Shown: positions 1-13,102 of the stretch, in pieces | Layout of the letters: each line of letters starts with the position of its first letter | Numbering within the stretch: position 1 is the stretch's first letter | Source: an uncultured Flavobacteriales bacterium | GTDB taxonomy: Bacteria; Bacteroidota; Bacteroidia; Flavobacteriales_D; Parvicellaceae | Length of the DNA: 64,000 nt | Assembly: GCA_938075455.1 (NCBI GenBank) | Contig: CALJHN010000003.1 | Location: 62,001 to 126,000 of the forward strand | Reading direction: 5' to 3' | Translations under genes and position numbers: made by a program | The notes under the pieces: model-generated | What the model saw: only the letters and a program-made list of their open reading frames with translations | Told to the model about the DNA's origin: nothing | The model's database searches: none

Positions 1-761
1 ATTTAAAACCAAGTGGAAAATATTTAATGGAAGATTTGCATGAAGTTGGTGGCACTTCTGCAGTAATAAAATATCTTATTGAAAAAGGACTTATTGATGG
101 GTCCTGTATTACTGTAACTGGAAAAAGTCTTTCAGAAAATCTAGAAGAATTTCCAGATTTAACTAAAGATCAAAAAATTATAAGACCTATTGAAGAGCCT
201 ATAAAAGAAAGTGGTCACATAAGAATACTCAAAGGAAATTTAGCCAAAGATGGAGCTGTAGCCAAAATTACTGGAAAAGAAGGGTTGATATTTAAAGGAA
301 AAGCTAGAGTTTACAACAGCGAAGAAGAAGCTAACCTTGGAATTAAAAATAGACAAGTGGTAAAAGGAGATGTGGTGGTAATAAGATACGAAGGACCAAT
401 GGGAGGACCGGGAATGCCGGAGATGCTTAAGCCTACTTCTGCAATTGTAGGAGCTGGTTTAGGAAAAGATGTTGCTCTTATTACAGACGGAAGATTTTCT
501 GGTGGTACCCATGGATTTGTAGTGGGACATATTTCTCCAGAAGCTCAAAAAGGTGGAACAATAGCCCTTATTGAAAACGGAGATGCTATTTCCATTGATG
601 CTATAAAAAATACAATTACTCTTGAAGTAAGTGAAGACATTTTAAAGGAACGAAAATCCAAATGGATAAAGCCAAACTTGAAAGTAAGTAGTGGTAGTCT
701 TTACAAATATGCAAAATGTGTTTCATCAGCATCTATTGGATGTATAACAGATAATATTTAA
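1..761 (+). CDS. ilvD: Dihydroxy-acid dehydratase, C-terminal part (cut by window start)
   Basis: The reading frame is open from base 3 to the stop at 759-761, so this is the last ~252 residues of a protein usually ~560 long. Dihydroxy-acid dehydratase makes 2-keto acids from dihydroxy acids in valine, isoleucine and leucine synthesis, using an Fe-S cluster. Visible family motifs are [10 protein letters not shown] near the N-side, [12 protein letters not shown] in the middle, and [20 protein letters not shown], which carries the serine proposed as catalytic base. Fe-S ligands lie in the missing N-terminal half. It is followed after 2 nt by ilvB, so it is the first visible gene of an ilvDBNC operon. 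Confidence 0.96.
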   Translation, partial: LKPSGKYLMEDLHEVGGTSAVIKYLIEKGLIDGSCITVTGKSLSENLEEFPDLTKDQKIIRPIEEPIKESGHIRILKGNLAKDGAVAKITGKEGLIFKGKARVYNSEEEANLGIKNRQVVKGDVVVIRYEGPMGGPGMPEMLKPTSAIVGAGLGKDVALITDGRFSGGTHGFVVGHISPEAQKGGTIALIENGDAISIDAIKNTITLEVSEDILKERKSKWIKPNLKVSSGSLYKYAKCVSSASIGCITDNI

Positions 762-763
762 AT

Positions 764-2449
764 ATGAAAATTTCAGGATCTGAAGCGATTATAAAATGCT
801 TATTAGAAGAAAATGTTGACTTGATATACGGATATCCAGGAGGTGCAATAATGCCATTTTATGACTCTTTATACCACTTTCAAGATAAAATAAATCATGT
901 TCTTGTAAGACACGAACAAGGTGCAACACATGCAGCGCAAGGATACTCAAGATCTTCTGGAAAAGTTGGAGTTGTCATAGCTACGTCTGGTCCAGGGGCA
1001 ACCAATTTGGTTACTGGAATTGCAGATGCTCAAATTGATTCTACTCCAATGGTTTGTATTACTGGCCAAGTTTCATCCAATTTATTAGGTTCTGACGCCT
1101 TTCAGGAAACCGATATTATTGGAATTACTACTCCTATTACCAAATGGAACTATCAAATTACCAAAGCTTCAGAAATAGCTAGCATATTTTCTAAAGCATT
1201 TTATATAGCTAGATCTGGTAGACCAGGACCAGTTCTAATTGACATCACTAAAGATGCGCAGTTTGAAATGACCGATTTTTTATACAAAAAGCATAAAAAA
1301 TTAAGAAGTTACAATCCAAAACCTGAAATTTCAGATAATTCTATCTCCGATGCTTGTACCCTTATTAACAAAGCCAAAAAGCCTTTTATAATATTTGGTC
1401 AAGGTGTAATACTGGCAAATGCAGAAGAGGAATTTAGGGTGCTGATGGAAAAAACTGGAATTCCATCTGCTTGGACCATTCTTGGTCTATCGGCAGTAGC
1501 TACCGACCATCCTCTAAACGTAGGCATGGTTGGTATGCATGGGAATTATGGACCAAATGTATTAACCAATGAGTGTGATCTTTTAATAGCTATAGGAATG
1601 CGTTTTGACGATAGAGTTACTGGAAATCTAAATCACTATGCAAAACAGGCTAAAATAATTCATCTTGAAATTGATCCTGCTGAAATAAATAAAAACGTAA
1701 AAGTTGATGTAGCTGTACTTGGAGATTTAAAAAATACTTTACCAAAAATAATTGAAAAAGTAGAAGAAAAGAAACACGAAAAATGGTTGCAAAAATTTAG
1801 AGATTTAAACCATATAGAATACGATAAAGTAATTAAAGATGATCTTTTCCCAAAAAAAGAAAAGATTACGATGGGGGAAGTAATTCATCAAATTAATATT
1901 GCAACCAAAGGAAATGCTATTATAGTAACAGACGTAGGACAACACCAAATGGTTGCCTGTCGATATGCGAAATTTAATGAATCTAAATCCAACATTACTT
2001 CTGGAGGATTAGGGACTATGGGATTTGCACTGCCAGCTGCAATAGGTGCTAAAATGGGTGCCCCAAAAAGAGAAGTAATAGCCATTATTGGAGATGGTGG
2101 ATTCCAAATGACTATTCAAGAATTAGGCACCATATTTCAAACTGGAGTTCCAGTAAAAATTGTAGTACTTAACAACGATTTTTTAGGAATGGTAAGACAA
2201 TGGCAACAATTATTTTTTGACAAACGATATTCTTCTACAGAAATGGTAAATCCAGATTTTGTCGCTATTGCCAACGGATACCAAATTGAATCTGAAAGAG
2301 TTTCTAAAAGAGAAAATTTAAAGGAAAGTATACAAAAAATGATAGACTCCCCTAACCCATTTTTTATGGAGGTAGTAGTTGGAAAAGAAGACAATGTTTT
2401 TCCAATGATTCCTACTGGAGAATCTGTTTCAAATATGAGATTAAGTTAA
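764..2449 (+). CDS. ilvB: Acetolactate synthase, large catalytic subunit
   Basis: A 561-residue thiamine-diphosphate enzyme that joins two pyruvates, or pyruvate and 2-ketobutyrate, in the first common step of branched-chain amino acid synthesis. The N-terminal TPP domain has YGYPGGAIMPFYD and the activating glutamate in RHEQGATHAAQGY (Glu51). The middle domain binds FAD. The C-terminal domain has the TPP/Mg motif, GDGGFQMT near residue 445 continuing to the NN pair of VVLNNDFLGMVRQWQ. Length is normal for the family. It starts 2 nt after ilvD and abuts ilvN with no gap, which fits translational coupling with its regulatory subunit. Confidence 0.97.
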   Translation: MKISGSEAIIKCLLEENVDLIYGYPGGAIMPFYDSLYHFQDKINHVLVRHEQGATHAAQGYSRSSGKVGVVIATSGPGATNLVTGIADAQIDSTPMVCITGQVSSNLLGSDAFQETDIIGITTPITKWNYQITKASEIASIFSKAFYIARSGRPGPVLIDITKDAQFEMTDFLYKKHKKLRSYNPKPEISDNSISDACTLINKAKKPFIIFGQGVILANAEEEFRVLMEKTGIPSAWTILGLSAVATDHPLNVGMVGMHGNYGPNVLTNECDLLIAIGMRFDDRVTGNLNHYAKQAKIIHLEIDPAEINKNVKVDVAVLGDLKNTLPKIIEKVEEKKHEKWLQKFRDLNHIEYDKVIKDDLFPKKEKITMGEVIHQINIATKGNAIIVTDVGQHQMVACRYAKFNESKSNITSGGLGTMGFALPAAIGAKMGAPKREVIAIIGDGGFQMTIQELGTIFQTGVPVKIVVLNNDFLGMVRQWQQLFFDKRYSSTEMVNPDFVAIANGYQIESERVSKRENLKESIQKMIDSPNPFFMEVVVGKEDNVFPMIPTGESVSNMRLS

Positions 2450-2971
2450 ATGGAAAAGAAAGAAAATTATACAGTTTCTATATATACAGAAAATAACATT
2501 GGATTACTAAATAGGATTTCTGCGATTTTTTTAAAGAGACACATAAATATAGATACTATAAATAGTTCTCCTTCTGAAATAGAACAAATTTACAGGTTTG
2601 TGATTGTAGTTAAAGTAAGTGAAAGCGACATCAAAAAAATTATCACACAAATAGAAAAGCAAATTGAAGTAATAGCAGCGTTTTTCCACACAGATCAAGA
2701 AACGATTTTTCAAGAGTCAGCACTTTATAAAGTAAAATCAAAATCTCTATTTGAAGAAAGGCATATCCAAAATATTATTAAAAATAGTCACGCCAAAATT
2801 GTTACAGTTTCCCCGGAATTTTTTGTGATAGAAAAAACAGGATTTAGAGAAGAAACTGAAAAACTATACAAAGACTTAGCTCCTTATGGATTACTTCAAT
2901 TTGTAAGATCTGGGAGAATTTCTGTTACCAAAGAACCACTAAATATTACAGAAATATTAAACGAAAAATAA
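2450..2971 (+). CDS. ilvN: Acetolactate synthase, small regulatory subunit
   Basis: A 173-residue regulatory partner of IlvB. The N-terminal ~75 residues form an ACT domain ([21 protein letters not shown]), the fold that binds valine for feedback inhibition. The rest is the C-terminal domain usual in long IlvN/IlvH proteins. The ATG directly follows the ilvB stop codon and ilvC begins 5 nt after its end, so it is an internal operon gene. No Shine-Dalgarno is visible. Confidence 0.95.
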   Translation: MEKKENYTVSIYTENNIGLLNRISAIFLKRHINIDTINSSPSEIEQIYRFVIVVKVSESDIKKIITQIEKQIEVIAAFFHTDQETIFQESALYKVKSKSLFEERHIQNIIKNSHAKIVTVSPEFFVIEKTGFREETEKLYKDLAPYGLLQFVRSGRISVTKEPLNITEILNEK

Positions 2972-2976
2972 AAACT

Positions 2977-4446
2977 ATGCAAAATTATTTTAATCAATTA
3001 TCTATTAGAGAACAGCAATTAGAATTAGGAAAGTGTCGATTAATGCAGCAATCTGAATTCTCAGATGGAGTAAGTTGCTTAAAAGGAAAAAAAATTGTTA
3101 TTATTGGCTGTGGAGCGCAAGGTCTAAACCAAGGTCTTAATATGAGAGATTCTGGTTTAGATATTTCCTATGCTTTGAGAGATTCCGCAATTTCAGAAAA
3201 GAGAGATTCTTATAAAAATGCAACTGGAAATAATTTTACCATTGGTAACTATGAAGAAATGATTCCAAAAGCCGATTTAGTAATTAATTTAACTCCCGAT
3301 AAAAATCATACTTCTGTAGTAGAAAAAGTAATTCCATTAATGAAAAAAGATTCTATTTTTTCTTATTCTCATGGTTTTAATATTGTGGAAGAAGGAGTGA
3401 AGATTAGAGAAGATATTACTGTAATTATGGTAGCACCTAAATGTCCAGGAAGTGAAGTAAGACAAGAATATCAAAGAGGATTTGGAGTTCCAACACTTAT
3501 TGCAGTTCATTCCAAAAATGATCCTTCTTCAAAAGGGCTTCAATATGCAAAAGCATACGCAGTAGCTACAGGAGGAGATAAAGCTGGCGTACTAGAATCC
3601 TCGTTTATAGCAGAAGTAAAATCAGATTTAATGGGAGAACAAACTATCTTATGTGGTATTTTACAAACGGGTTCTATACTTTGTTTTGATAAAATGATAG
3701 AGTTGGGAGTCGAATCTAGCTATGCATCCAAACTTATTCAATATGGTTGGGAAACAATTACAGAAGCATTAAAACATGGTGGAATTACCAATATGATGGA
3801 TAGATTAACAAATCCAGCTAAAATTAAAGCTTTTAAAATTTCTGAAGAATTAAAACAAATTATGAAACCCTTATTTCATAAGCACATGGACGATATTTTA
3901 TCTGGGAATTTTTCAACTACTATGATGGAAGATTGGAAAAATGAGGATAAAAATTTGTTATCCTGGAGAGCTAAAACTGCAGAAACCAATTTTGAAAATG
4001 CTAATCCAACCAAAAGTCATATTTCAGAACAAGAATATTTTGATCATGGACTATTATTGGTAGCAATGGTGAAAGCTGGGGTGGAATTGGCATATGAAAC
4101 AATGACAGATGCAGGTATTAAAGATGCTTCTGCTTACTACGAATCACTTCATGAAACTCCATTAATTGCCAATACTATTGCTAGAAAGAAATTGTACGAA
4201 ATGAATAGAATAATTTCCGATACTGCAGAGTATGGATGTTATTTATTCGACCATGCATGTAAACCACTACTGGGAGATTTTTTTAAAAAAGTTTCTAAGC
4301 AAATAATTGGAGAAAAATTTTCTGATTCTAATGAAGTAGACAATCAAGAATTAATAGAAATAAATGAAATTATAAGAGCTCATCCTATTGAAATAATTGG
4401 AAAAAAATTAAGAGATTCTATGACCAACATGAAAAAAATTATTTGA
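2977..4446 (+). CDS. ilvC: Ketol-acid reductoisomerase, class II (long form)
   Basis: A 489-residue NADPH- and Mg-dependent enzyme that rearranges and reduces acetolactate to dihydroxy-isovalerate, feeding IlvD. The Rossmann dinucleotide loop GCGAQG is at residues 44-49. [21 protein letters not shown] and the [11 protein letters not shown] helix carry active-site residues. The length matches the plant/E. coli class II enzymes, with a duplicated knotted C-terminal domain, rather than the ~330-residue class I form. It is the last gene of the ilv operon; a possible weak terminator follows at 4459-4482. Confidence 0.97.
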   Translation: MQNYFNQLSIREQQLELGKCRLMQQSEFSDGVSCLKGKKIVIIGCGAQGLNQGLNMRDSGLDISYALRDSAISEKRDSYKNATGNNFTIGNYEEMIPKADLVINLTPDKNHTSVVEKVIPLMKKDSIFSYSHGFNIVEEGVKIREDITVIMVAPKCPGSEVRQEYQRGFGVPTLIAVHSKNDPSSKGLQYAKAYAVATGGDKAGVLESSFIAEVKSDLMGEQTILCGILQTGSILCFDKMIELGVESSYASKLIQYGWETITEALKHGGITNMMDRLTNPAKIKAFKISEELKQIMKPLFHKHMDDILSGNFSTTMMEDWKNEDKNLLSWRAKTAETNFENANPTKSHISEQEYFDHGLLLVAMVKAGVELAYETMTDAGIKDASAYYESLHETPLIANTIARKKLYEMNRIISDTAEYGCYLFDHACKPLLGDFFKKVSKQIIGEKFSDSNEVDNQELIEINEIIRAHPIEIIGKKLRDSMTNMKKII

Positions 4447-4458
4447 TTGCTCAACTTT

Positions 4459-4482
4459 AAGAGTAATTTTAAATTCTCTTTT
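4459..4482 (+). terminator. Possible weak terminator after ilvC
   Basis: AAGAG (4459-4463) pairs with CTCTT (4476-4480), and AATT (4465-4468) with AATT (4472-4475) around a TTA loop, leaving one bulged T. A short T stretch follows. The stem is AT-rich and the T run short, so this is only a candidate end for the ilv transcript. Confidence 0.35.
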
Positions 4483-4525
4483 ACAATATTCTATTTATCA
4501 CTTTCGATTAAAAAGTTATTTAATT

Positions 4526-7500
4526 ATGATATATTTAAGCATGATTTTAAAGAAATTCTTTTTAAAAGCAATCTTATTTTCACTTTTAATAATACCAACT
4601 AAAATAATTGGTCAAATTGTTATTAATGAAGTAAGTGCCCATAAGGGATATTTAGATGAATATGGCGAAAGTACAGATTGGATAGAGATTACCAATACTC
4701 TTAATACATCATTTAATCTAGATAATTTTTATATAAGTGATGAACTAGGAAATCTTGATAAATGGCAATTTCCAAATTATGTGATTTCCCCAAATGAAAA
4801 ACTTATTATATGTGCTTCTGGAAAATCGTCTTTAAATTATCCCAATCATTGGGAATCATTAGTAAAAGCTGAGGAAGATTGGAAATACTCTCAAGGAAGT
4901 TCTAGTATTTCAGATGACTGGAATACCAATAATTTCAACGATCAATCCTGGCTAGTAGGCCAAGGAGGATTTGGGTATGGAGACAATGACGACAACACTA
5001 TTATTGCCTCCAATACTATTTCAATATATTTAAGAAAAACCTTTGATATTCAAGATATAAATGACATTTCTCATCTTCTTCTTCATGCAGATTACGACGA
5101 TGGATTTGTTGCTTATTTAAATGGCACTGAAATCATGAGGTCTAATAACTTCAACACCTTTTTCCCAAGTTTCAATACCATAACTAATAACGACCATGAA
5201 GCAGTTTTATATTCTGGGGGAATTCCTGAATATAAAATATTCAGTTTCGAAGACATTTCAGATCTTTTAGTCCAGGGAAATAATTTATTGGCAATTCAAG
5301 TACATAATTCTAGTTATACATCCTCAGATTTAAGTAGTAATTTCTATCTTTCTGCTGGAATTATCAGTACAAACCTTAATTATCAGAGTTTGCCAAGTTG
5401 GTTAGTACCACCTACCATCCATATGCATTCAAATTTTAAACTTTCCAATGGAGAAACAGTTGTAATAAGCAATACATCTGGAAATATTTCAGATAGTATT
5501 TCTGTCCCAAACGATTTGTTCAATGGGCTTTCTTATGGAAGATTGCCAGACATAAGCAATAATTGGTGTTATTTTAATTCTCCAACTCCTAGCTTTTCCA
5601 ATAACAATAGTAACTGTTATGTAGGAATTTTAGAAAAACCGGAAATAAACCAACCATCAGGATGGTATACCAATTTGGTAAATGTCTCGCTAAACAATTC
5701 TGTAAATACTATTCGTTATACAACTAACGGAGACATACCAGATGAAAATGATCCAATTTACAACTCTTCATTATCTTTTAATTCATCCACTGTCTTTAGT
5801 GCTAGATCGTTTGCAAATTCTAATTATATTCCCAGCGAAGTAGCTGATAGAACCTTTATAATTAATGAGCTAAACCACAATTTACCTGTATTTTCTATAA
5901 TAACAGATTATGATAATTTGTGGAATTGGAATACAGGAATTTATGTAATGGGGCCAAATGCAGATGTGAATAATTACCCACATTTTGGAAGTAACTTCTG
6001 GCAGCCATGGTCAAAATTTTCTAGAATAGAGTTTTTTAACAAAGACAGAGTAAAAAAATTTGAAAGTCAGGTGGATTTAGAAATCCATGGAGGATGGTCG
6101 AGAGCAGAACCACAAAAATCATTTCGGATTGACTCAAAATCAATTTACAAAGGGAGCATTGACTATCCATTAATACCCGGAAAATCTAATATTACAGAGT
6201 TTAATAACTTCAATTTAAGAAACGGAGGACAACATGGATGGAGTGACAGAGTTCAAGATGGAATAATTTCAAAAGTTGTCAAAACAACTAATATTGACCG
6301 AATGGGATACGAACCAGCTATAGTCTATCTAAATGGAGAGTATTGGGGATTGTATGGAATAAGAGAAAAAATTGACGAACATTATGTAGAAAGTAACCAT
6401 GGAATAAGTAGCAATAAAGTAGATCTTTTAAACCGAGACAGTGCATTGGTTGGAACAAGTGATCATTTTTTGAAATCATACGATTTATTAATGGGAACTC
6501 CAGTAAATGACAGCTCGTTTTTGCCATTGTTTGAATCTAGATTTGACAAAGACAATTATATAGATTATTTCATTACTCAAACCTATATTCAAAATATGGA
6601 CTGGATGGGAATTGCTTGGGGATTAAATAATGTAAAAATTTGGAGGCCGGATACCACTGGAGGAAAATGGAGATATGTACTTTATGATACAGATGCATCT
6701 TTTGGTTATTTTGGTCAAAACATCTACGACAATTATTTAAACTACGCTAGATTTCCAGCTTTTAGCAGCCAACATTCTCAAATTTTTAATCGAATATTAT
6801 TAAATAATGAGTTCAAGTGTCAATTTGCCAATAGATACGATGATTTAATCAATACAATATTTCAACCAATTAATTTTAACCAAGTTTCTAATGGGTTGAA
6901 AAATCAAATTTCCTCTGCAATTCCAGACCATATAAATTTGTGGGCAAATCAAGGTGGTTTAAATTCGTTTTCTCAATGGAACAACGCCTTAACCAATATA
7001 TCAAACTATAATACAGCTAGGATTAATACCGCTAGAATACATTTAAATCAATCTTTAAACCTTCAAGGACAAAAAAATATTCAACTAGACGTTTCCCCAC
7101 CAAGCTCTGGAAAAATAAATATTAGCACTGTTACACCAGAAAATTATCCGTGGAGTGGTGTATACCATGGAGGTTGTCCAGTAAATATTATTGCAATTCC
7201 AGATTCTGGATTTACTTTTTCTCACTGGGAAAACAATCCTATTACAGCAACAAATCTTGAACAACCAGAAATCATTGGAGCAAATCTAAATGCTAACTAT
7301 ACTTTTAAAGCTTTTTTTACAACTTGCGACAATGCTATAGATGTTTCTATTGAAAATGAAGGTGAAAATTTAATTTCAAATATCAGTGGAGCAACAGGAG
7401 AGGTTGAATACCAATGGTATGCAAACGGACAACCTATTTCCAATGATAGTATAATTTACAATCCATCTAATGGAGTATACAAGCTTTATATAAACATTGG

Positions 7501-7798
7501 TTCATGTCAGGTACTTTCAGATTTGTTTATCTACCAGCAAGAAGATTATCAGCTAGAGGTATTTCCTAATCCTGCTACTAACCAATTTGAATTGGTATTT
7601 TTACTTAGTACAAGACAAGATATTGAAATGACCATGATCAATAGCTTGGGACAGGTTGTATACTTTAATGAAAGAAAAGATTTTCTGGGACAGTTTAAAG
7701 AATCTATTGATGTAAGTAACTTATCTAAAAACGTTTATTTTATTCAATTAAAAACAATTGACAAAATCTATACTGAAAAAATTGTTGTTACCAATTAA
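4526..7798 (+). CDS. T9SS-exported protein with lamin-tail, CotH and chitobiase-C-like domains
   Basis: A 1090-residue exported surface protein. An alternative ATG at 4541 gives a better signal peptide (MILKKFFLK then a hydrophobic core ending near GQI). Domains in order: lamin-tail-like (INEVSAHKGYLDEYGESTDWIE), a beta-rich segment, a chitobiase/hexosaminidase C-terminal-like repeat (RYTTNGDIPDENDPIY), then a CotH-like domain with FESQVDLEIHGGWSRAEPQK, YLNGEYWGLYGIREKIDEHY and the acidic YDTDASFG. An InlB-B-like repeat (FTFSHWENNPIT) follows. The C-terminus, LEVFPNPATNQFELVF to the end, is a type A type IX secretion tail. CotH proteins elsewhere phosphorylate or decorate surface proteins; the substrate here is unknown. 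It seems to be a single-gene unit. Confidence 0.88.
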   Translation: MIYLSMILKKFFLKAILFSLLIIPTKIIGQIVINEVSAHKGYLDEYGESTDWIEITNTLNTSFNLDNFYISDELGNLDKWQFPNYVISPNEKLIICASGKSSLNYPNHWESLVKAEEDWKYSQGSSSISDDWNTNNFNDQSWLVGQGGFGYGDNDDNTIIASNTISIYLRKTFDIQDINDISHLLLHADYDDGFVAYLNGTEIMRSNNFNTFFPSFNTITNNDHEAVLYSGGIPEYKIFSFEDISDLLVQGNNLLAIQVHNSSYTSSDLSSNFYLSAGIISTNLNYQSLPSWLVPPTIHMHSNFKLSNGETVVISNTSGNISDSISVPNDLFNGLSYGRLPDISNNWCYFNSPTPSFSNNNSNCYVGILEKPEINQPSGWYTNLVNVSLNNSVNTIRYTTNGDIPDENDPIYNSSLSFNSSTVFSARSFANSNYIPSEVADRTFIINELNHNLPVFSIITDYDNLWNWNTGIYVMGPNADVNNYPHFGSNFWQPWSKFSRIEFFNKDRVKKFESQVDLEIHGGWSRAEPQKSFRIDSKSIYKGSIDYPLIPGKSNITEFNNFNLRNGGQHGWSDRVQDGIISKVVKTTNIDRMGYEPAIVYLNGEYWGLYGIREKIDEHYVESNHGISSNKVDLLNRDSALVGTSDHFLKSYDLLMGTPVNDSSFLPLFESRFDKDNYIDYFITQTYIQNMDWMGIAWGLNNVKIWRPDTTGGKWRYVLYDTDASFGYFGQNIYDNYLNYARFPAFSSQHSQIFNRILLNNEFKCQFANRYDDLINTIFQPINFNQVSNGLKNQISSAIPDHINLWANQGGLNSFSQWNNALTNISNYNTARINTARIHLNQSLNLQGQKNIQLDVSPPSSGKINISTVTPENYPWSGVYHGGCPVNIIAIPDSGFTFSHWENNPITATNLEQPEIIGANLNANYTFKAFFTTCDNAIDVSIENEGENLISNISGATGEVEYQWYANGQPISNDSIIYNPSNGVYKLYINIGSCQVLSDLFIYQQEDYQLEVFPNPATNQFELVFLLSTRQDIEMTMINSLGQVVYFNERKDFLGQFKESIDVSNLSKNVYFIQLKTIDKIYTEKIVVTN

Positions 7799-7909
7799 GT
7801 TTTCAGAATCAAATTAGTCTATTTATTTTTCATAAATTTAATTCATAGTATTAGCTAAGCTGGTATTTAAGTTTTCGCAATAAAACTTTGAAAATTATAA
7901 GAATGTAAA

Positions 7910-8404
7910 ATGAGAAAAATTGAAAAATTAATTGAAGAATATGGTGAAAGTCACCAAAATAAAACCAATAAACTAATACATTGGCTATGTGTACCTTCCA
8001 TATTTTTTAGTATTGTTGCTTTAGTTTGGTGTATTCCACTAGGGCCATTAGAAAATTTAACCATTGATAGCTATAAATATGTCAATTGGGCAACTATCTC
8101 CATTGTATTTGTATTTGTATATTATCTAATCTTATCGCCTAAACTAACTGTGGGAATGGCACTGTTCTCCATATTTTGTCTTTTCTTAACTAATTGGATG
8201 GAAAACCAAATTCTTATAAATAATTTAAATATTTCTTTGTGGATGATTTCTGTATCAATTTTTGTAGTTTCTTGGATTATTCAATTTATAGGACATGAAA
8301 TTGAAGGAAAGAAACCTTCTTTTCTTAAAGATGTTCAGTTTTTATTAATTGGGCCAGCTTGGTTAATGCATTTTATTTACCAAAAATTAAATATCAGGTA
8401 CTAA
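7910..8404 (+). CDS. Mpo1-like (DUF962) membrane protein
   Basis: A 164-residue protein with the DUF962/Mpo1 N-terminal signature (KLIEEYGESHQNKTNKLIHW, with histidines followed by membrane segments) and about four transmembrane helices. Yeast Mpo1 is an Fe(II)-dependent dioxygenase in the oxidation of 2-hydroxy fatty acids; bacterial members are mostly uncharacterised. The conserved FIGHEIEGKKPSFLKD near residue 125 and a C-terminal GPAWLMHF are typical of the family. The next gene overlaps its 3' end or follows within 11 nt, depending on which start is used. Confidence 0.85.
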   Translation: MRKIEKLIEEYGESHQNKTNKLIHWLCVPSIFFSIVALVWCIPLGPLENLTIDSYKYVNWATISIVFVFVYYLILSPKLTVGMALFSIFCLFLTNWMENQILINNLNISLWMISVSIFVVSWIIQFIGHEIEGKKPSFLKDVQFLLIGPAWLMHFIYQKLNIRY

Positions 8405-8415
8405 TAAATCTCCAT

Positions 8416-11150
<2,735 letters not shown>

Positions 11151-11200
11151 TCAATTTTATGAGCAATAAAGATAAATTTAATTTAACAAAAAAATCAATG

Positions 11201-11232
11201 TTAGGACAAAAGATGAATTCTATTTACTTTTG
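11201..11232 (+). promoter_or_regulatory. Promoter of mnmA with very short leader
   Basis: A perfect Bacteroidota -7 box (TACTTTTG, fitting TAnnTTTG) lies at 11225-11232. A weak -33 candidate (TTAGGAC) starts at 11201. The mnmA ATG begins at 11237, only 4 nt after the box, about where transcription should start, so the message may be leaderless. Confidence 0.6.
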
Positions 11233-11236
11233 ATAA

Positions 11237-12397
11237 ATGAAAACAGTTGTTGTAGGACTTTCTGGAGGTGTTGATTCAAGTGTAGCTGCCTATATCCTAA
11301 AAAATCAAGGATATAATGTCATTGGACTATTTATGAGAAATTGGAACGATGAGTCTGTGATTATTGACGATGATTGCCCATGGATAGAAGATAGCAACGA
11401 CGCTCTACAAGTAGCTGAAATATTAGGAATACCGTTTCAAGTAATTGATTTTAGTAAGGAATATAAAGAGAGAATAGTAGATTATATGTTTTTAGAATAT
11501 CAAAATGGGAGAACACCTAATCCAGATATTCTTTGTAATAGAGAAATAAAATTTGATTTGTTTTTAAAAAAAGCCATTGAAATTGGAGCAGATTTTGTTG
11601 CAACTGGACATTATTGCAGAAAAGAAGAGGTAATAATTAACGGGGAAAAAATTCAAAGACTTTTGGCGGGAAAAGATACCACAAAAGACCAAAGCTATTT
11701 TTTATGTCAGGTAAATCAATTTCAATTAAGCAAAACTCTTTTTCCAGTTGGAGATATGCAAAAAAAGGACGTTAGAAAATTAGCTAAAGAAATTGGATTA
11801 AATACCGCAGAAAAAAAAGATTCTCAAGGACTTTGCTTTATTGGAAAAGTAAAACTACCGATTTTTTTACAACAATTTTTAAAACCAAAAAATGGAAGAA
11901 TTATTGAAATTGATTCAAATAATTCAATTTATAACAAAGAAAATATTACCAATAAATTTGAAGGTTTTAAATACACTAGTTCTATGGGCAAAGTAATAGG
12001 AGAACATAATGGTGCCCATTATTATACCATTGGACAAAGAAAGGGTTTAAATATTGGAGGATTTCCTCTACCCCTTTTTATTATTGGAACAGATGTAAAA
12101 GAGAATATCATATATGTGGGCCAAGGAGAAGATCATCCAGGATTATATAGAAATGGATTAACTGTGTATAAAGAAAATATTCATTGGGTAAGAGAAGATT
12201 TAAAAATAGACATGGACACTCCTACTGTTTATGACTCTAGAATTAGGTATCGTCAAAAATTAACCCCATGTTCAATTACCTCAAATGAGTTTGGTTTAAA
12301 AGTTTTCTTTAAAGAAATTCAAAGAGGAATAAGTCCAGGACAATTTATAAGTTGGTATAAAAATGATGAACTAATTGGCTCAGGAATAATAAATTAA
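11237..12397 (+). CDS. mnmA: tRNA-uridine 2-sulfurtransferase
   Basis: A 386-residue enzyme that thiolates U34 of tRNA-Lys, -Glu and -Gln using ATP and a persulfide relay. The PP-loop is [15 protein letters not shown] at residues 8-22. The catalytic cysteine is in [11 protein letters not shown] (Cys100) and the second cysteine is in SQGLCFIG (near residue 200). The central ATP/tRNA-binding part includes ATGHYCR, and the C-terminal barrel carries [10 protein letters not shown]. Length is within the family range. It stands alone with its own promoter; a palindrome separates it from the next gene. Confidence 0.96.
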   Translation: MKTVVVGLSGGVDSSVAAYILKNQGYNVIGLFMRNWNDESVIIDDDCPWIEDSNDALQVAEILGIPFQVIDFSKEYKERIVDYMFLEYQNGRTPNPDILCNREIKFDLFLKKAIEIGADFVATGHYCRKEEVIINGEKIQRLLAGKDTTKDQSYFLCQVNQFQLSKTLFPVGDMQKKDVRKLAKEIGLNTAEKKDSQGLCFIGKVKLPIFLQQFLKPKNGRIIEIDSNNSIYNKENITNKFEGFKYTSSMGKVIGEHNGAHYYTIGQRKGLNIGGFPLPLFIIGTDVKENIIYVGQGEDHPGLYRNGLTVYKENIHWVREDLKIDMDTPTVYDSRIRYRQKLTPCSITSNEFGLKVFFKEIQRGISPGQFISWYKNDELIGSGIIN

Positions 12398-12403
12398 CTA
12401 CCT

Positions 12404-12422
12404 TAGTGTTTTAATTACACTA
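12404..12422. promoter_or_regulatory. Inverted repeat before the NrtR-like gene (candidate operator)
   Basis: TAGTGT (12404-12409) and ACACTA (12417-12422) form a perfect inverted repeat with a 7 nt spacer. It ends 5 nt before the ATG of the NrtR-like regulator. It has no following T run on the + strand, so an operator for self-control is more likely than a terminator. No experimental site is known to match. Confidence 0.4.
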
Positions 12423-12427
12423 TTATA

Positions 12428-13102
12428 ATGGATAATTTAAATGACTTTAGTAAGATTAGAGTTTCTGTAAGTATAAGTTTGTTTTGTTACGATGGTGGTG
12501 AAAAAAAAATTTTAACCGTTGTAAATAAAAAACAACCATTTAAAAATGCGCTGATACTACCAAATAAATTAATGAAATCTAATGAATCATTAGAAGAGGT
12601 TTGTTCAGAAATTCTTAAAGAAAATATAGGAAACGATAAAATTTACGTAGAGCAGCTAAATGCATTTGGAAAAGTTTATAGACATCCTGAAGGTAGAATT
12701 ATCGATATATCATTTTATGGCCTAATAAATTTGAAAAAGGATAGTGTTGTATTAAATGTTGAAAACAAAGCCAAATTTATAAATCTAGAAAGCAATCCTG
12801 AACTAGCCTTTGACCATAACGAAATGATCGATTTGGGGCTTAAAAGAATCAAAAGGAGAATGAAATACAGACCCTTGGGAAAAAACTTATTGCCAGATCA
12901 ATTTACTATGAAAGAATTAGAAGGATTATATGGGTCGTTTTTATCTAAGAAGTTTGACAAAAGAAATTTTAGAAGAAGAATTTTAGAAATGGATTTCTTA
13001 AGAGAGGTTAAAAAAGTACAAAGAAATTCCAGAGGGAGAAAAGCAATATTGTACGAATTTGATCCAAAGAAATACAACAATTATTCTAAAACTGGTTTTT
13101 AA
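12428..13102 (+). CDS. NrtR-like transcriptional regulator (degenerate Nudix + winged helix)
   Basis: A 224-residue two-domain protein. Residues ~8-150 are Nudix-like, with the effector-binding region LPNKLMKSNESLEEVCSEIL; the Nudix box (G-x5-E-x7-REUxEExGU) is badly eroded, so hydrolysis is unlikely. Residues ~155-224 form a winged helix (FTMKELEGLYGSFLSKKFDKRNFRRRI) ending in the SRGRKAILYEFDPKKY wing, as in NrtR and related regulators. Members of this family sense ADP-ribose or sugar-linked nucleotides and control NAD or sugar genes. The target here is not evident: neighbours are mnmA and a BNR protein. A perfect inverted repeat sits just before the start. Confidence 0.82.
   Translation: MDNLNDFSKIRVSVSISLFCYDGGEKKILTVVNKKQPFKNALILPNKLMKSNESLEEVCSEILKENIGNDKIYVEQLNAFGKVYRHPEGRIIDISFYGLINLKKDSVVLNVENKAKFINLESNPELAFDHNEMIDLGLKRIKRRMKYRPLGKNLLPDQFTMKELEGLYGSFLSKKFDKRNFRRRILEMDFLREVKKVQRNSRGRKAILYEFDPKKYNNYSKTGF

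Noticed and set aside
4459..4482. Strong terminator after ilvC
   Set aside because: The stem is AT-rich with a bulge and the T run short, so it is listed only as weak.
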